In this document: piece after piece, positions 25,348 to 36,510 of the stretch
Position numbering within the stretch: the first letter of the stretch is position 1
Layout of the letters: the number at the start of each line of letters is the position of its first letter
From: Paratrimastix pyriformis
Taxonomy: Eukaryota; Preaxostyla; Paratrimastigidae
Direction of reading: 5' to 3'
Assembly: GCA_027972325.1 (NCBI GenBank)
Contig: JAPMOS010000001.1
Span: 777,001-841,000, forward strand
DNA: 64,000 nucleotides
Position numbers and translations under genes: made by a program
The notes under the pieces: model-generated
The model's database searches: none
Told to the model about the DNA's origin: nothing
Seen by the model: the letters and a program-made list of their open reading frames with translations, nothing else

Positions 25348-26926
25348 AGGGAAGGGAAGGGAAGGGCCCAATGGAGCAGAAGAGTGTCAACCCCGGGAAA
25401 TGTGGGAAGGCGTGTGCGCGGGTGTGCGCGGGTGTGCGCGGGTGTGCGCGGGTGTGCGGGTGGGTGGCGGCAGCGGCGGACCCTCCTGTCGCGCCGGGCG
25501 GGGTCGTCCTCTGGGGGGATGTCCTCCTCGGGCCCGGCGTCCTTCCGGCCGAAGACCTCCTCCAGCCCCAGCACCCGCGGCTGGCCCACGGGCTTGATGG
25601 TGGACCCCCCGAAGGCGATCCGCGGGCCCCGCTCGTCCTCCAGCGCCTCTGCGCACCCACAGTGGCAAACAGGCGCCCGAGAACAGCAGGACGGCACCCG
25701 ATCCGATGAGAACAGCAGGACGGCACCCGATCCGATGAGAACAGCAGGACGGCACCCGATCCGATGAGCTTCCGCCAGCCAGGGGGGGGGGAGACCTCGG
25801 CCCGAAGGAAGGGAGGCGGGGCGGGGCGAGGCAAGGCTGCGGGCCTTCCTCGGCGTCGTCGTCGTCTTCGCGGACGAGGCGCGACTTGCCGGCGGCCGCG
25901 GCGGCCTTGGCGTCGCCTGGCGGGCTCTCCTCCAGGTCGATGTACTCCGCCACGGCGCTCTGGGCCTGCATCCGGCGCACGTCCCGCTTGCCCTTGGCCA
26001 ACTCCACGTCCTGCTCCGCCACGCGCCACCAACCCGCAGATGGGACGGCGATGACCCGGGGGGCATGAGACGACGCGGGCCGAGACAAGGGGCTGGCGCC
26101 CGGTTGGAGGCGCGGTGGAGGGTGGATGGGGAAGAGAGAAGGGGAGGGCGAGCTGGGGGCCAGACCAGGGCCGACGGGATGGGCAGCCGAGAGGGCGAGA
26201 GGGCCATCTCGGTCGAGAGGGCCCGTTGGTCTGCGGGGGGGGGGGGGGGGGGGGGCAGGGCAGCCGGCCCGGGGAAGAAGAAGAAGGCGGGGTGTGAGGG
26301 GTGTACAAAGAGGGGATGAGGACGAAGATGGCCACAGAAAGCGGGCGGATTTGCGGGGCCCGCGGGGCGGACCCTCATTTCCCTGGCCGGTGGGCTCGTC
26401 CTCGTCCAGGTTGATCGTGGCCGGGCTGCTGGCGGGCCCCTGGGGCCGCCGGGAGAGCTCCTTGGCGTCGAGGAACTCTTCTTGGGGCGTGGCGGGGGCA
26501 AGGTTCGAAGGGGGAGCTCTGCGGATGCTCTTCTTCTTCTTGGGTTTGGGCAGGCCCTTCTGGACAAAAGGCCCATCAACCTCAGCCTGACATCAGAAGA
26601 ATGTCAAAGTGAGCCACTTTGAAAGAGAAGGGTTAGATCAAACTGACCTCATCGACGTCAAAACTCAGGCGATTTCGAGCCGGTGGGGAAGGGGCTGGAG
26701 CAGGAGAGGCCTTTGGGGTTGGCGATTGCGTTGGCGATGGGGCTGGTGGGGGAGTGGAAACGCTTTCAGCGATCGAATCTTCACCTTCGCCATGCTTCCT
26801 GAAGCTCTTCTTCTTTTTTGGGGCAGAGGGGGTCTGACTGTGCGAGACCGGTTCCTGTGGGACCTGCTGCATCTGTGCAGCTTCCCTCTGGGGTTCCAGT
26901 GGCTCCCGCAGGTTTCGCTCGCCCAT
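21889..26926 (-). CDS. PAXBP1: PAXBP1/GCFC2-like splicing-associated protein
   Basis: Many exons follow the GCFC family in order. A basic/acidic N-terminus is spliced DVDE|AEVDGPFVQKGLPKPKKKKS; then KSRLVREDDDDAEEG, GPRIAFGGSTIKP, DDEDDWEAQQLRKAG, SVEEITQSLERALGAMQ, FFQQMRQYVDDLFDCLDKK, EWKFAFPQSYREAFVSL, FAPFVRLELLGWNPL, FEQFAWFRTLFDFG, DLNLIPLLVEHVALPI and a helical C-terminus ending PAPPSGR at TGA 21889. Human PAXBP1 and GCFC2 and yeast Ntr2 associate with spliceosome/lariat-disassembly factors, fitting an intron-rich host. Start ATG 26926 overlaps the ATG of the divergent F-box gene. At least four introns carry 21-32-base C-runs (sense), and others carry a GT-rich array (22345-22434), a 12-bp array (23742-23912) and a 29-bp triplicate. 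Confidence 0.85.
22345..22434. repeat. GTGTGA/GTGAGT-type simple repeat
   Basis: GT-rich array in a PAXBP1-like intron. Confidence 0.85.
23742..23912. repeat. 12-bp GGGCAGGGCAGA tandem array
   Basis: About 11 copies, decaying at the right end, in a PAXBP1-like intron. Confidence 0.88.
25315..25346. repeat. 32-base G homopolymer (C on sense strand)
   Basis: The longest homopolymer in the window. On the sense strand it reads C32 then CTCTCCACAG, i.e. it forms the pyrimidine tract of a PAXBP1-like 3' splice site. Confidence 0.9.
25411..25460. repeat. 10-bp GGGTGTGCGC tandem repeat
   Basis: About five copies in a PAXBP1-like intron. Confidence 0.85.
25681..25767. repeat. 29-bp unit repeated three times
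   Basis: Three perfect head-to-tail copies (25681, 25710, 25739) in a PAXBP1-like intron. The unit starts GAACAGCAGG and ends ATCCGATGA. There are no spacers between copies. Confidence 0.92.
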
Positions 26927-28165
26927 GACGGAGGCTCTCCCCATCGATGCACTTCCCACCGATCTTCTTTTTCATATCATGTCGCTGTACGCCAATTTTC
27001 AGTTGAAAGAATTTTTCAACCTTCGGCTGGTGTGTCGACGCTTCCGGGATGTCGCTGTCACCGAGTGGCACACCTTTGACTTCTCATCTACGCTGCAATG
27101 TAGTCACTTTCTCACAGACGATCGTTTTTTGCGGTTGATATCGAGGTGCAAAAACCTGCAGTTTGTCAATCTTGCCAACTGCTACCAGCTCACGGTGAAA
27201 TCCCTGCGGGCCCTCGCCGGTTCACCTCACATTCAGTACCTGGGCCTAAACTATATGTCTCAGTTCACAGATCGGGACCTCCTCTGGCTGCACAAGCTCA
27301 CCGAGCTGAAGTCCCTGCACCTCTACGGGTGCAACGTCTCCGCCCCCCTCCTGATGACCATCGCCAAACATTGCCGCCAGTTGCAGTTCCTCGACCTCAC
27401 ATCCAACCGATTTCCCCTAACCGCCGCCCTGGAGGCGCTCCCACCGCTGTGCCCCGATCTGCGGGATCTTCGTGTCGCCGGGGTGCAGGAGGTCCGGGAC
27501 ACGCTTCTCCTGGGGCTGGCCGAGCACTGCAAGCGGCTGACCCACATCGATATCGGGCATGCCAAGGTCACCGACCATGGGGTTCAGACTCTGGTCGGCG
27601 CCTGCCATGACCTCGAGGTCTGATGGGCGGGGGGGGGGGCAACCCTCCCGCGGGCTCACCCTGCGCCTCGTCATCTAGTCGCTGAGTTGCCCGTTCTGCC
27701 CCTTGGGCGACGACACCCTCGCGGCACTGGCCCAATGCCACAACCTCAAGGTCTCGGTCCTTCCCAACCGGCTTTCCGAACGCTCTCCCCTCCCGCGTAC
27801 AGACCCTCAGCCTGGGACACTGTCTCCACCCCACTCGGCCCTTCACCATGCCAACCCTGGTGCGCGTCCTGCGAGCGAACCCGACCCTTGAAACGCTTAA
27901 CCTCGCCGATGCGGGGGGGCTGTCTTTGGAGGACCTGATGCTCCACTGGAACCGGGACCAGCCCCCCACCGCCCCCTCCCCCCTCGCCAAACTGCGGACC
28001 CTCATCCTGCCGGCGAAACCTGTGGACCCCACGGCCGTTGAGCGGCTCATCTGGGCGGTCTGTTCGCCGCGCCATGCGAAGGAAACGCATGCTCACTCTG
28101 CCACGCCATCGGTTAAATACACTTTGTTAGGCTCCGGAAATCCAACTGTGCATCCTTGGGGATGA
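26925..28165 (+). CDS. F-box/LRR protein (FBXL type)
   Basis: F-box at residues 6-50: LPIDALPTDLLFHIM, NLRLVCRRFRDVAV. Cysteine-containing LRRs follow (NLQFVNLANCYQLTVKSL, LKSLHLYGCNVS, LQFLDLTSNRFPLT, LTHIDIGHAKVTDHGV). Exon 1 ends DLE|GTCTGA near 27616; a short exon encodes SLSCPFCPLGDDTLAALA; the last exon starts after CGTACAG with TLSLGHCLHPTRPF and ends HPWG at TGA 28165. It is expected to be an SCF substrate receptor. The first intron has an 11-base G-run. The start codon overlaps that of PAXBP1 by two bases; the F-box begins so close to it that no downstream ATG would do. It converges on the GET2-like gene 70 bp away. Confidence 0.8.
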
Positions 28166-28235
28166 GGACCAGTCGAAACGGCTTCCCGGGCTGAGCCGCC
28201 TGTGCAACATCCTTCTCTGAAGTGGGGCGGCCTCT

Positions 28236-28913
28236 TCAACCTCGACGTGCGGCAACAAGTCGGGTCACGGCCGCGAAGCCAGTCGGGAGAAGATAGACGA
28301 AGCCAACAAAAACCCCAAAGAAAACGAGCGAATCGCACGCGAGGGTCGCTGTTGCCTGCAGGTTTCCCAAGAAGGAGGCGAGGTCCGCCTTTGCGTCAGC
28401 CTAAAAGAAAGGAAGGAAGAAAATGCTAAGCTTTTTTTTCGCTGTGGACCAGCTGACCTGAGTGGTGTCCTTGCGCCGGAAGAAATGTCGTTTGAGATCT
28501 TTGAGTTTTCGGAAGAGGATGAGGAAACCAAAAAACCAAATGGAAGTACTCCAAAGGGGCACGATGTTCACCCCGGTGAAACGGACGGAGAAGAACCTGA
28601 GAAGAGCAAGGAAGAGAGCAAGAAGAAACGGCTGCATGGTCACCCGGAATTTCGGGAGAAGTGTGGGCACTTCGAGGGGGGTGGCGATCGAAGGTGAGGT
28701 AGGAGCCATATCAGCTGGGTTGACGATCGGAGGCGGGTTTTTATCCTCCTTCCCACGCAGAATGATCTTCCTCATTCTCATCTCGCCTCCTTGGAGCAAC
28801 CGAGCGCGACGAGCCTCAGCTTGTTCGCGAAGGCTGAGTCCTGGAGGCTGCGTCGCAGTCTCGGCGTGTTGAGTTTCGGGAGAAAGTTCGGAGGCGGCGG
28901 CGGCTGTGTCCAT
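28236..28913 (-). CDS. GET2/CAMLG-like tail-anchored insertase receptor subunit
   Basis: Two exons, 28913-28458 and 28400-28236, encode 206 residues; the intron is GTCAGC...TTTTAG. The cytosolic N-terminus carries LREQAEARRARLLQGGEM plus RMRKI, matching the arginine-rich helix of GET2/CAML that recruits the GET3/TRC40 ATPase (human CAML: AELRRRKLLMNSEQRINRI). Three hydrophobic segments follow: PFLLALFLALLRFFSV, PLWSTSIWFFGFLILF and, after the intron, SLVFFGVFVGFVYLLP. This is the architecture of the ER receptor that inserts tail-anchored proteins. Family members diverge strongly outside the motif, so assignment rests on motif plus topology. Confidence 0.68.
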
Positions 28914-29217
28914 TGCTCTGGGTGCTCAACGACTCCGGCGAAGGCAGATTTGAACTGCACGAGAAGAGCAGTTTTTTTCTTCGACACGGGTGGGACCTGC
29001 TTGATCAACCGCGCTCAGAAATTGAGGATGAAATTGGATGGGGAAACGGAAGGGAACAGAATCAGAAGGACCTATCACCCCCACATAAAGGCCTCAGCCG
29101 GCGGCAAAAGACCGTTCAGCTCGAGTCCCAGACTGCTCACTCAACGACAAAAAATAGTCGACTTTTTTCTTTCTCCCTTTCTTTCTTCACTATTTCCCCA
29201 CAGCGGCAAAAACAGAT
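28914..29217. other. Intergenic region, no gene seen
   Basis: The 304 bp between the GET2-like start and the PTAR1 stop (both minus strand) contain no supported feature; the GET2-like promoter should lie here. Confidence 0.45.
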
Positions 29218-30707
29218 TCATCGAATTAACTCGAGGAGCCACCGAGCATGCCCTGCCGCTCCTCGCGCAGTTGTTTTATCGGCCTTCAGCAGTGCGTCTT
29301 CGATACATCTGGTAGTGAAGTGTATTTCTGAGGCTAGCGAAGGAACCGCCGAGGTAGAGGCCACCGGTCTGAAGACGGAGCTGGTGGGGGTGTTGCATGA
29401 GATCCATCGAGAGAGAAGCCGCCAGAAATCAGTGGCCCAATTCCAAAGACTGATATGCATGGGGTACCTGCCCCGGAGATGTCTCAGAAAGAGGACCTCG
29501 CCAGCGCACAGCTGGGCAAAGTTCCCCAACAACGAATCTGGGCCACCTGATTCCACAATAAATAAGAAAAGCAAGGTTGGTCAGGTTGTTTGTCCACACA
29601 GACAAGCAGTACTGCCGGTGAGGGAGCCATCCACAGAGACGGTCGCCTGGCCGAACCACTCCAAAAGCTGGGCCTCGCGATCGGCGAAGGCGCGCGATGG
29701 AAGCGATAGTAGGGCTGCGGTTGCATCGGGAAATCGGGCAATGTGGGGAGGGGCAATGAAGGCCGCGGCGCGAAGTGCCCCCAGGAGATGATCACCTGGC
29801 GAGGTGATGATCTGGGCCGAAAGGGCATCACTTGACCAGGGAGGGAATGGAATATCAGAGGACAGTGTCGTAATTGTCGCGATCTGATCACAAAACTTCC
29901 GGGCAAGGGCGTGACGCTGCTCTGGTGCGACAACGGGAAGGATGGAAAGTCGGGAGAGCTGCTGGAACACCTGAGTGAGGTGGTGCTGCGCGGAGTGGTC
30001 CGAGGGGCGTCGAGAGACCCATCGATTCACCCGCCCAATCTCTTCCAGGCACCGGGAAAGGTCGAGGGCCGGCAAGACAAAGCACGTCATGTGGGTCCAT
30101 GAGTAGTAATTCCTCGGGCGAAGTTCGGCTGCCCGGGAGCAAACTGCCAGAGAGCGAGCAAGAAGTTCATCGCGAGGGACGCACCCATGTTCGAGGCAGT
30201 GTTTGAAAAGCCAGTGGAAGTGTGCCCATCCCTCGACACTCTTTAAATTGTGAGGGAAGGAGAAGGCCACTTCGAACAGATGCAATTCACCCGCGGGGTC
30301 GATGTGATGGGAGACCAGGAGTGATTTGCGTGTATTCAGGAGAGTATGATTGGACATCCCAACCAGCAATATTGCTGCTCTTGAGAGATTCGAAAATCGG
30401 GTTGTTTTCTCGGTGTTCTCGAGATGGGCGCAGAGGATCTGAGGTCGTTGGGCTGAAACTTCTGATGACAGTTGGGCCAACGTACTCCGGAAAACTCCAA
30501 GCTTGTTGTCAACCAAGACATATCGTTTTGATGAATATTGTACCGTGTCCGGGGCGACGAGTCCTAACTCTTCGACGAGATCGCACGAATCGATTAGCCC
30601 AATCTCGTCGCTATGGAAAAATTGATGAGGCTAACCGGTCCGATAAGGAGAACAGACATTTTTGGAAACTGGAGCCAGAGCGCGGCCAGCTCGTCTGAAG
30701 CCTGCAT
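29218..30707 (-). CDS. PTAR1: PTAR1-like protein prenyltransferase alpha-repeat protein
   Basis: The N-terminal DEIGLI and VLVDNKLGV block matches human PTAR1 (DEIGLI...VLVENKLGV). It is followed by prenyltransferase-alpha repeats: NHTLLNTRKSLL, FHWLFKHCLEHGC, RNYYSWTHM, RRPSDHSAQHHL and MHISLWNWATDFW. PTAR1 is the alpha subunit of geranylgeranyltransferase III, which acts on Ykt6 and FBXL2; the presence of F-box/LRR proteins nearby is probably coincidence. An intron near 29530-29610 splices LTG|S. The first exon is unclear: ATG 30707 (MQASDELAALW) is in a plausible context but would need a 23-nt intron before DEIGLI, so another start is possible. Confidence 0.8.
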
Positions 30708-30748
30708 TTGTGGCAGAACCCCGTGGTCCAAGAAGCAAATCCTGATTC

Positions 30749-31871
30749 AACGGCCGGGCTCGGAAAAGGACGGCGTCTCTCACCTCGTTCCCGGCTTCTC
30801 TAGCCTCGTTACAAGAGAGTATTCAAGCTTATGTGGACTCTCAGCCCCCCAACCCTGCTCTCTTGGAGCAATCTATTTTCATCCTCGGGCAGGCCCTGCT
30901 CGGGAAGCGATCCGGATCGGCAGCACTCTCTCCGGACACCCTAATTGCTGTTCAAACTACATTTCTCGATTTTATTGGGACTCGTCTCGACGAGCTGGCC
31001 ACTTCCCCTCTCTCCCAGAAAGCCATTAATGCCCTTCTTGACTCTTTATTGGCGATTTGTGGGAGTTGTACTCCACTCTCAGCCTCGAGTATGATGTGCG
31101 CTTCTTTCCTTGTGATGAAAGGTCTGCCACGTCACCTCTGTCTTCGCCGATATCAACGGGTCCACACATCATCAGATGTGAAGTTTGCCTCGCATTTCTT
31201 CTCGTTACCCATGAAAAGCACCCTCATGAAATTGGGCCTTCAGATGTTCATCACCAGCACTGAGCCCCCCGTCCGCGAACAGGCCCTCAGCTTCACGGTC
31301 TTCCTGCTCGATCGGGAGCCCTCCCTCGAGGCGCTCCCCCCCGACCAGCAGCAGCAGTCGGATTCCCCGGGTGAGAGCTGCGGCGGGTGCAATGCCTCTG
31401 GGGCCTGGTCCCCACTGACACCCTGGGACATCTCGGGCGAACCCGAGGTTCTAGCCGCCATCAACTGGGCCGAGCGCAGAACCAGTCCGTCCCCCCCGCC
31501 CTCCGCCACTCGCCGGACGCCTCATGTCCTTCTCCCCCGCCACTTCCCTGCAGTGCTGGCTCGGATCCTGATGCTAGAGAAGGAGCTCAGGCGAATGTGT
31601 GCCTTGGTGGACAAGGTCCGCCCCGCCTTTCGAAGCCCTTGCCGCCGCACACATTGCCCTGTTTCCCCGGTGCTTCTCCTCTGGGACAGCTTTCTGCGGC
31701 CGCTCCCCAGGCTCTCCCGCCCAACAGCCAGCCGCCCGTCAGCCAGGCCGAGGTGATCCAGTCGATGGACATCACCGCCCCGCCCCAGGCCCCGCCACCG
31801 CCCAGCCGCGGCCCCACGATGACGCTCCCCCCCGCGGCCACCCCGGCCACAGCCGATCGGCCCGCCCAGAC

Positions 31872-31907
<36 letters not shown>

Positions 31908-34778
31908 CCCCATCCAACCCCCATTCTCCGCCACACCTCGCCCCGCCCCCGACGCCACAGGCGCCGCAGCCACCCCAGCCACCCTCGGCCCCGCCCCCGT
32001 CCCCGCGCCGGCCCCTTCACCGCGCCCGAGCCCCCTGGGCACCCCTCCCCGGGAGAAGCCTGCCTCGGTGGGCCTCCCCTCGTCTTCAACCTCTCCTCCC
32101 CTCCCTCCCCCGCCCGCTGCCGCCGGGGGCCTGGGTATGCCCGGCACCCCCATCACCCCGGGGGCCGTCTACCTGCCCCGGGTCAGCCCCCCGGACACCG
32201 GCAGGCCGGCGCCCTCCTCCTCCTCCTCCTTCTCCGCCGCCGCCGCCGCGCCCAGCCCGCCCCAGCCCCCCGAGTCCCAGTCCCCGTCGCCCGTCAGCCC
32301 GGGCGGATCGGAGGAGGACCCCGCCTGGCCAGCCAACCCCACCACGGCCCCGCCCCCGCAGCCGCACAAGCGCCGGGGCGGAGGCGGCCTGACCAGGCAG
32401 GCGGAGGCCCCCGAGGAGGGGGATGAGCAGTCCCGCCAGTCGGGCGGCGAGGGCGACGAGCGGTCGCAGCGCCCTGGCGCCTCCGTCGGGGGACGCACCC
32501 GGCGCGGGGCCGACCTGGGCCGGCTGGGGCTCGAGCGCAGAGGGGCAGCGGCCCCCGAAGCGGCCAAGCAGCAGCAGGGCGCCCCAGCGCACCGGTCTGC
32601 CCCACCACCCCCAGCCCACCCCAGTCCAGCCCACCCCCCTTGACTCCGCCTGCCGCCGCTCATCTCCTGTTCTGTCTCGCCGACCGGTCCCGGGGGGTGG
32701 GGGCGTGCGGCGACTGCAGTGAGGCGCCCGAGGATGTCCCGCTCTCGCTGGTGGAGGGCCTCCTGGGGCAGCCGCTGCTGGGCGACCTCAGCCGGATGGT
32801 CTCTCCGCCCCGGGCGTCCCCGGCCCCCTCTGGGCCCGGCCCGGCACCCCCCTCTGCCGCCTCATCCATCTCCCCGCCGGCCCTCTCCCGCCCCCCGGCC
32901 CTTGCCACCACCACGGCCACCATCATGCACGAGCCGCGCACCCTGGGGCCCCTCGCCGACGATGGCGGCGATTACCCGCCCCCCGAGGCCGACAGCCCGC
33001 CCCCCGCCACCGGGGGGCCCCGCCCCTACACGGCCCCCACCGGGTCGCCGCCTGGCGCGTCCTCGGGTGCCGCCGCCAAGGCCGCCGCCGCCCTGGGGGC
33101 CCTTCGGGTGCCGCCCTCCATGGCCTCTCGGGGTGCCGCCGCCGCCGCTGCTGCTGCCGCCAGCGCGTCGCTCAGCTTGCGGCCACGGACGACCCCCTCG
33201 GGCGGCCGGCCGGGCGGCGAGGAGGCCGAGGGTGACGCGACCGACCGGCGCCGCGACCCCCCCGGGAGCGAGTTCGATGCCTTCCCGCCCCCCGGGCCCG
33301 AGGGGAGCAGCCTCATGGCGGCCAGCCCGCCCATGCCCGCCCAGCAGCAGCCCGTGGCGCCCTTCATGCCGCCCCCCCCACGCGGCGTGGCCCCTCACGC
33401 ACGGAGCGGCTCCTCGTCCGCAGGCCGGGGCGCCCTGACCGGCGGCGGCCTGGCCCAGGACACCTCAGCCACGCCCAGCTCGTCCTCATCCTCGTCGTCA
33501 CTCTCGGCGCCCGTCTCCGTCCGTGGCCGCCTGCTGCCCTCGCCCCGGGCCCCCGCCCCCGCCCCCGCCGCCCAGGCCCCGCCCCGCCCCGGGGCCGAGG
33601 AGAACGACGAGGGCATGGTCGTGGTGGAGCGCCTCGAGCCCGCCGCCTGGCCCCAGCAGCAGCTGTCCCAGCCGCGCGGGCCGGGGGCTTCGCCGGCAGC
33701 CGGCCGCCGGAGTGCGGGCGGGCTGATGCCGCCCTCGCCTCTGGCCCAGACCTACGGTCCGATGGCCTCGCGGCCGGCCGGGCGCTGGGCGGGCGATGAC
33801 GAGCCCCCGGAGACGGAGAGGCGCCGCTTCAGCGGTCTGACCGGCCGCCTGTCCTTCCTCGGCTCCTCGCCCCCATCCCGGGCCCGGGCCTGCCCATGCT
33901 CGCTCACCTCCTTCCCCTTCCCCTCCCACAACCATCACACCAAACTACCCCAGCCTCGGCGTCCCAGCTGCCCAGGCCGTCGCCCCGGGGCGGGGCAGCC
34001 AAGAGCGACGAGGTGTTCAGCTTCACGGACCGCTCCTACCACCGCAAGGCCACAGACCCCGAGGACACGGCCGCCGACGAGCTTGGCGGTCCGCCGCACC
34101 CTCCATCGCCCCGCTCCCACCTCACCTTCCCCTCCCCCCCTCGCCCATCCACGCTCACTCCCCGCTCGCCCGGCAGCCTCGGACTTCAACGCCATGGCCA
34201 ACCTGCCCTCGTACCTGCCCCCCCGCCACCGCTACGAGGAGGACCAGCAGCAGCAGCAGCAGCAGCCCGGGGCTGCCAACTCCTCCGTGGCCGCGACGCC
34301 CCCGCCCCCAGCCTCATCGGCCCCCGCGCCGCTGCCCGCCCCGGCCACGGCCCCCCTGCTGCGCCACCGGACCCGGCCCGTGCCCTTGCCCGGGACCCCC
34401 CGGGGCAGCCCCCCCGGCGAGGACGAGGGCTCGGGCTCCCTTCTGCGCACCCCGGCCGGCCAGCGGCCCCCCACGACCCCCTCCCTGGCCAGCAGCTCGC
34501 CACCCTCGCCCTCGGCGCCCTACTCGGCCACCCCCGGGCGCACCATCGACCTGGCCGCCCTTGTGGCCCACCGGGTCCCCCCCCATGCCCCGGCCCCCGG
34601 GTCGGTCGGGGACGAGCTGCCACCGAGCCCCTTCCCCGCCTCGGCCGCCCCGGGGCGCCGGGTGGGCTCCGCGGGCCCCCTGGGGTCCCGCATCTCCCTG
34701 GGCGGGATGCCCCTGCCCCCGGCCGGGGGGGCTACCACCCCTCGGCGGCCCCCGCCTGGCCGCATCCCGGTCGTCTGA
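30749..34778 (+). CDS. Large protein: helical N-terminus, long disordered tail
   Basis: Unrecognised multi-exon gene. The first ~250 residues are helical (SLQESIQAYVDSQPP, LLEQSIFILGQALLG, AINALLDSLLAI, MKLGLQMFITSTEPPV, ARILMLEKELRRMCALVDK). About 900 residues of Pro/Ala/Ser/Gly-rich sequence follow, with poly-Q runs at 31875-31906 and 34242-34266. One intron (32593-32719) joins PAHR to EAPEDVPLSLVEGLL, restoring frame across an apparent stop; further introns lie near 31617-31750, 33880-33985 and 34090-34175. Other short ordered pieces are DEVFSFTDRSYHRKA and DFNAMANLPSYLPPRHRY. Stop is TGA 34778. No ATG is in frame before 30833, so a 5' exon is missing from this model; it diverges from PTAR1. 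Confidence 0.5.
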
Positions 34779-34848
34779 GGCGGCCACACATCACCCTCCA
34801 ATCACTCTCCCGATGACGTCCTCTTCTTCGCTCGTTCGCTCGTTCGTT

Positions 34849-34879
<31 letters not shown>

Positions 34880-35154
34880 TCGTTCGTTCGTTCGTTCGTT
34901 CGTTCGTTCGTTGTTTCGGTTTTTCTCTGCGTGTGGGACGTTGACGGCTCGTCCATCTTCCGCCCGGTTTCCCTTCCTCCTCCGTCTCTTTTTCCTTCCC
35001 TGCCCCGGGGCCGTTAGCCGACTTCTCTGGATGATCGGCATCGACATCGCTTGTTTTCCTCAGTGGCAAGAGAGTGCCTCGCACCCGTCGATCCGGGGGG
35101 GGGGGGGGGGAGGGGGAGGGAGGGGGGGGGAGGGGGCTCCCGACCTTCGCGCGG
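34779..35154. other. Intergenic region between convergent genes
   Basis: Apart from a TTCG array and a 16-base G-run (35095-35110) I see nothing here. Confidence 0.5.
34828..34912. repeat. (TTCG)n tetramer array
   Basis: About 20 TTCG/CTCG units between convergent genes. Confidence 0.9.
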
Positions 35155-36501
35155 TTAGCGGGAGGGGGCAGTGGGCGTAGGGCGCCACAGGTGGAGGCAC
35201 TTGTCGTAGAAGGAGCAGCTGGCCACCACGGGGCGCGGCTCCCTCCCGGGCAGCAGGCACCAGTCGATGCCGTAGACCATGGACTGGTGCCCGTCGTGTC
35301 CCCAGAGCGCGCTCACCCCGGGCCGACCCTCGGGCCCACTGGCATCTTGCTGGCGTCCCTCCCCTCGAGGAGGGACCGCCGCCGCGTGGTCGAGGGGGAA
35401 GCGATCGGTGACTGGCGCCCCGACCGAGAGTCCCAAGACGCCCCCCTTGGTGCACCCGCACAGGAGCATGTCCCCCGGGGGCCCCGCCGGGCCTCGCATG
35501 ACCTCCGAGAAGGCCTCCGTGGGGGCCCATCGCAGCCGCCACGCCCCGCCCGGCGCGTGGAACTGTTCGAGGGGCTGCCGCGGGGCCCGGGTGTCGAAGA
35601 GCCGCACGCACTCGTCGTACGACCCCGTGGCCAGGAGGTGCTCCCGGAAGGGGTGCGGCGCAATGGCCGTCAGGCCCGCTCTACACCAGGGGGGTGGGTG
35701 GTGGGTGTGTCAGCCGAGGGGGCTGGGGACGGGGACGGGAGCGGCGAAAGGGAGGGGCGAAGGAATGCCGACAGACTCGTGCGAGCGGGTGTTGGCCCAA
35801 GCGGGGGTGCGGGTGGCTCCGCCCTGGGTGACGCGCTCCTTCTGGGCTTCGTCCAACTCGTCCAACTCCTCGGCGCTCAGGCCGCCGTGCGTACAGGGAA
35901 TCCGCAGGTCCCAGCAGGCCAGCTTGGCGTCATCGGCCCCGGAGTAGCAAATGTCGGGATGGTGGGTATCGAAGGCGCAGCACCATGCCTCATATTCGTG
36001 ACCCGCCCAAGTGGAATCCACCCGCATGCCAGTGGGCGTCACCTCGACAATAGAGACGAACCCGGCGGACTGACTCGTGATGAGGCGGTTGGTGGGGGCG
36101 ATTGGACTCCAACCCAACTGAAGGCACATACGATCCGGGTCAATGGTACACTGATGTAGCTGACGTAAAGTGGAAGTTCTTTCCGGGTGTGGGAGATCAT
36201 AAATAAAAATACCGGTTTGAGTGGCCAAAGCAAGGCGCCTATGATCACTTTGTTGGGATGATGGTTCCCAGTGGACATCAAGAATGGCGCTGGTTTCGAT
36301 GGGATTCTCGATCTCCTCGAGAACAATCCGCTCTTCGTTTTCGTGAACAGCAAAATGATAAAGAAGCCCTCGTTTCTCTTGCTTCTCGGAATCGAGGAGG
36401 TACGCCCCACAAACCAAATGGGTCAGATCCGAAGAGCACAGAAAGTCAACCGAATCAGCGGGGAACCGAGTTTCGAAGTGGCAGGCGGCGGGAGCGTTCA
36501 T
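35155..36501 (-). CDS. DPH7: DPH7 (WDR85) diphthine methylesterase
   Basis: Two exons, 36501-35777 and 35680-35155, give exactly 417 codons including the stop. The sequence follows DPH7 throughout: FPADSVDFLCSS, HLVCGAYLL, IETSAILDVHWEPSS, WAGHEYEAWCCAFDT, HPDICYSGADDAKLACWDLR, FREHLLATGSYDECVRLFDT, GGAWRLRWAP, VYGIDWCLLPG and VVASCSFYDKCLHLW. DPH7 hydrolyses the methyl ester of diphthine on eEF2, the penultimate step of diphthamide synthesis. The single 96-bp intron starts GTCTGT. The 416-residue length is normal for the family. The plus-strand ATG of the ZC3H3-like gene may lie only 10 bp away at 36511. Confidence 0.92.
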
Positions 36502-36510
36502 TTGCCCCGG

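Noticed and set aside
25681-25767. Short repeats resembling a CRISPR array
   Set aside because: The three units are directly adjacent with no spacers and lie in a eukaryotic intron.
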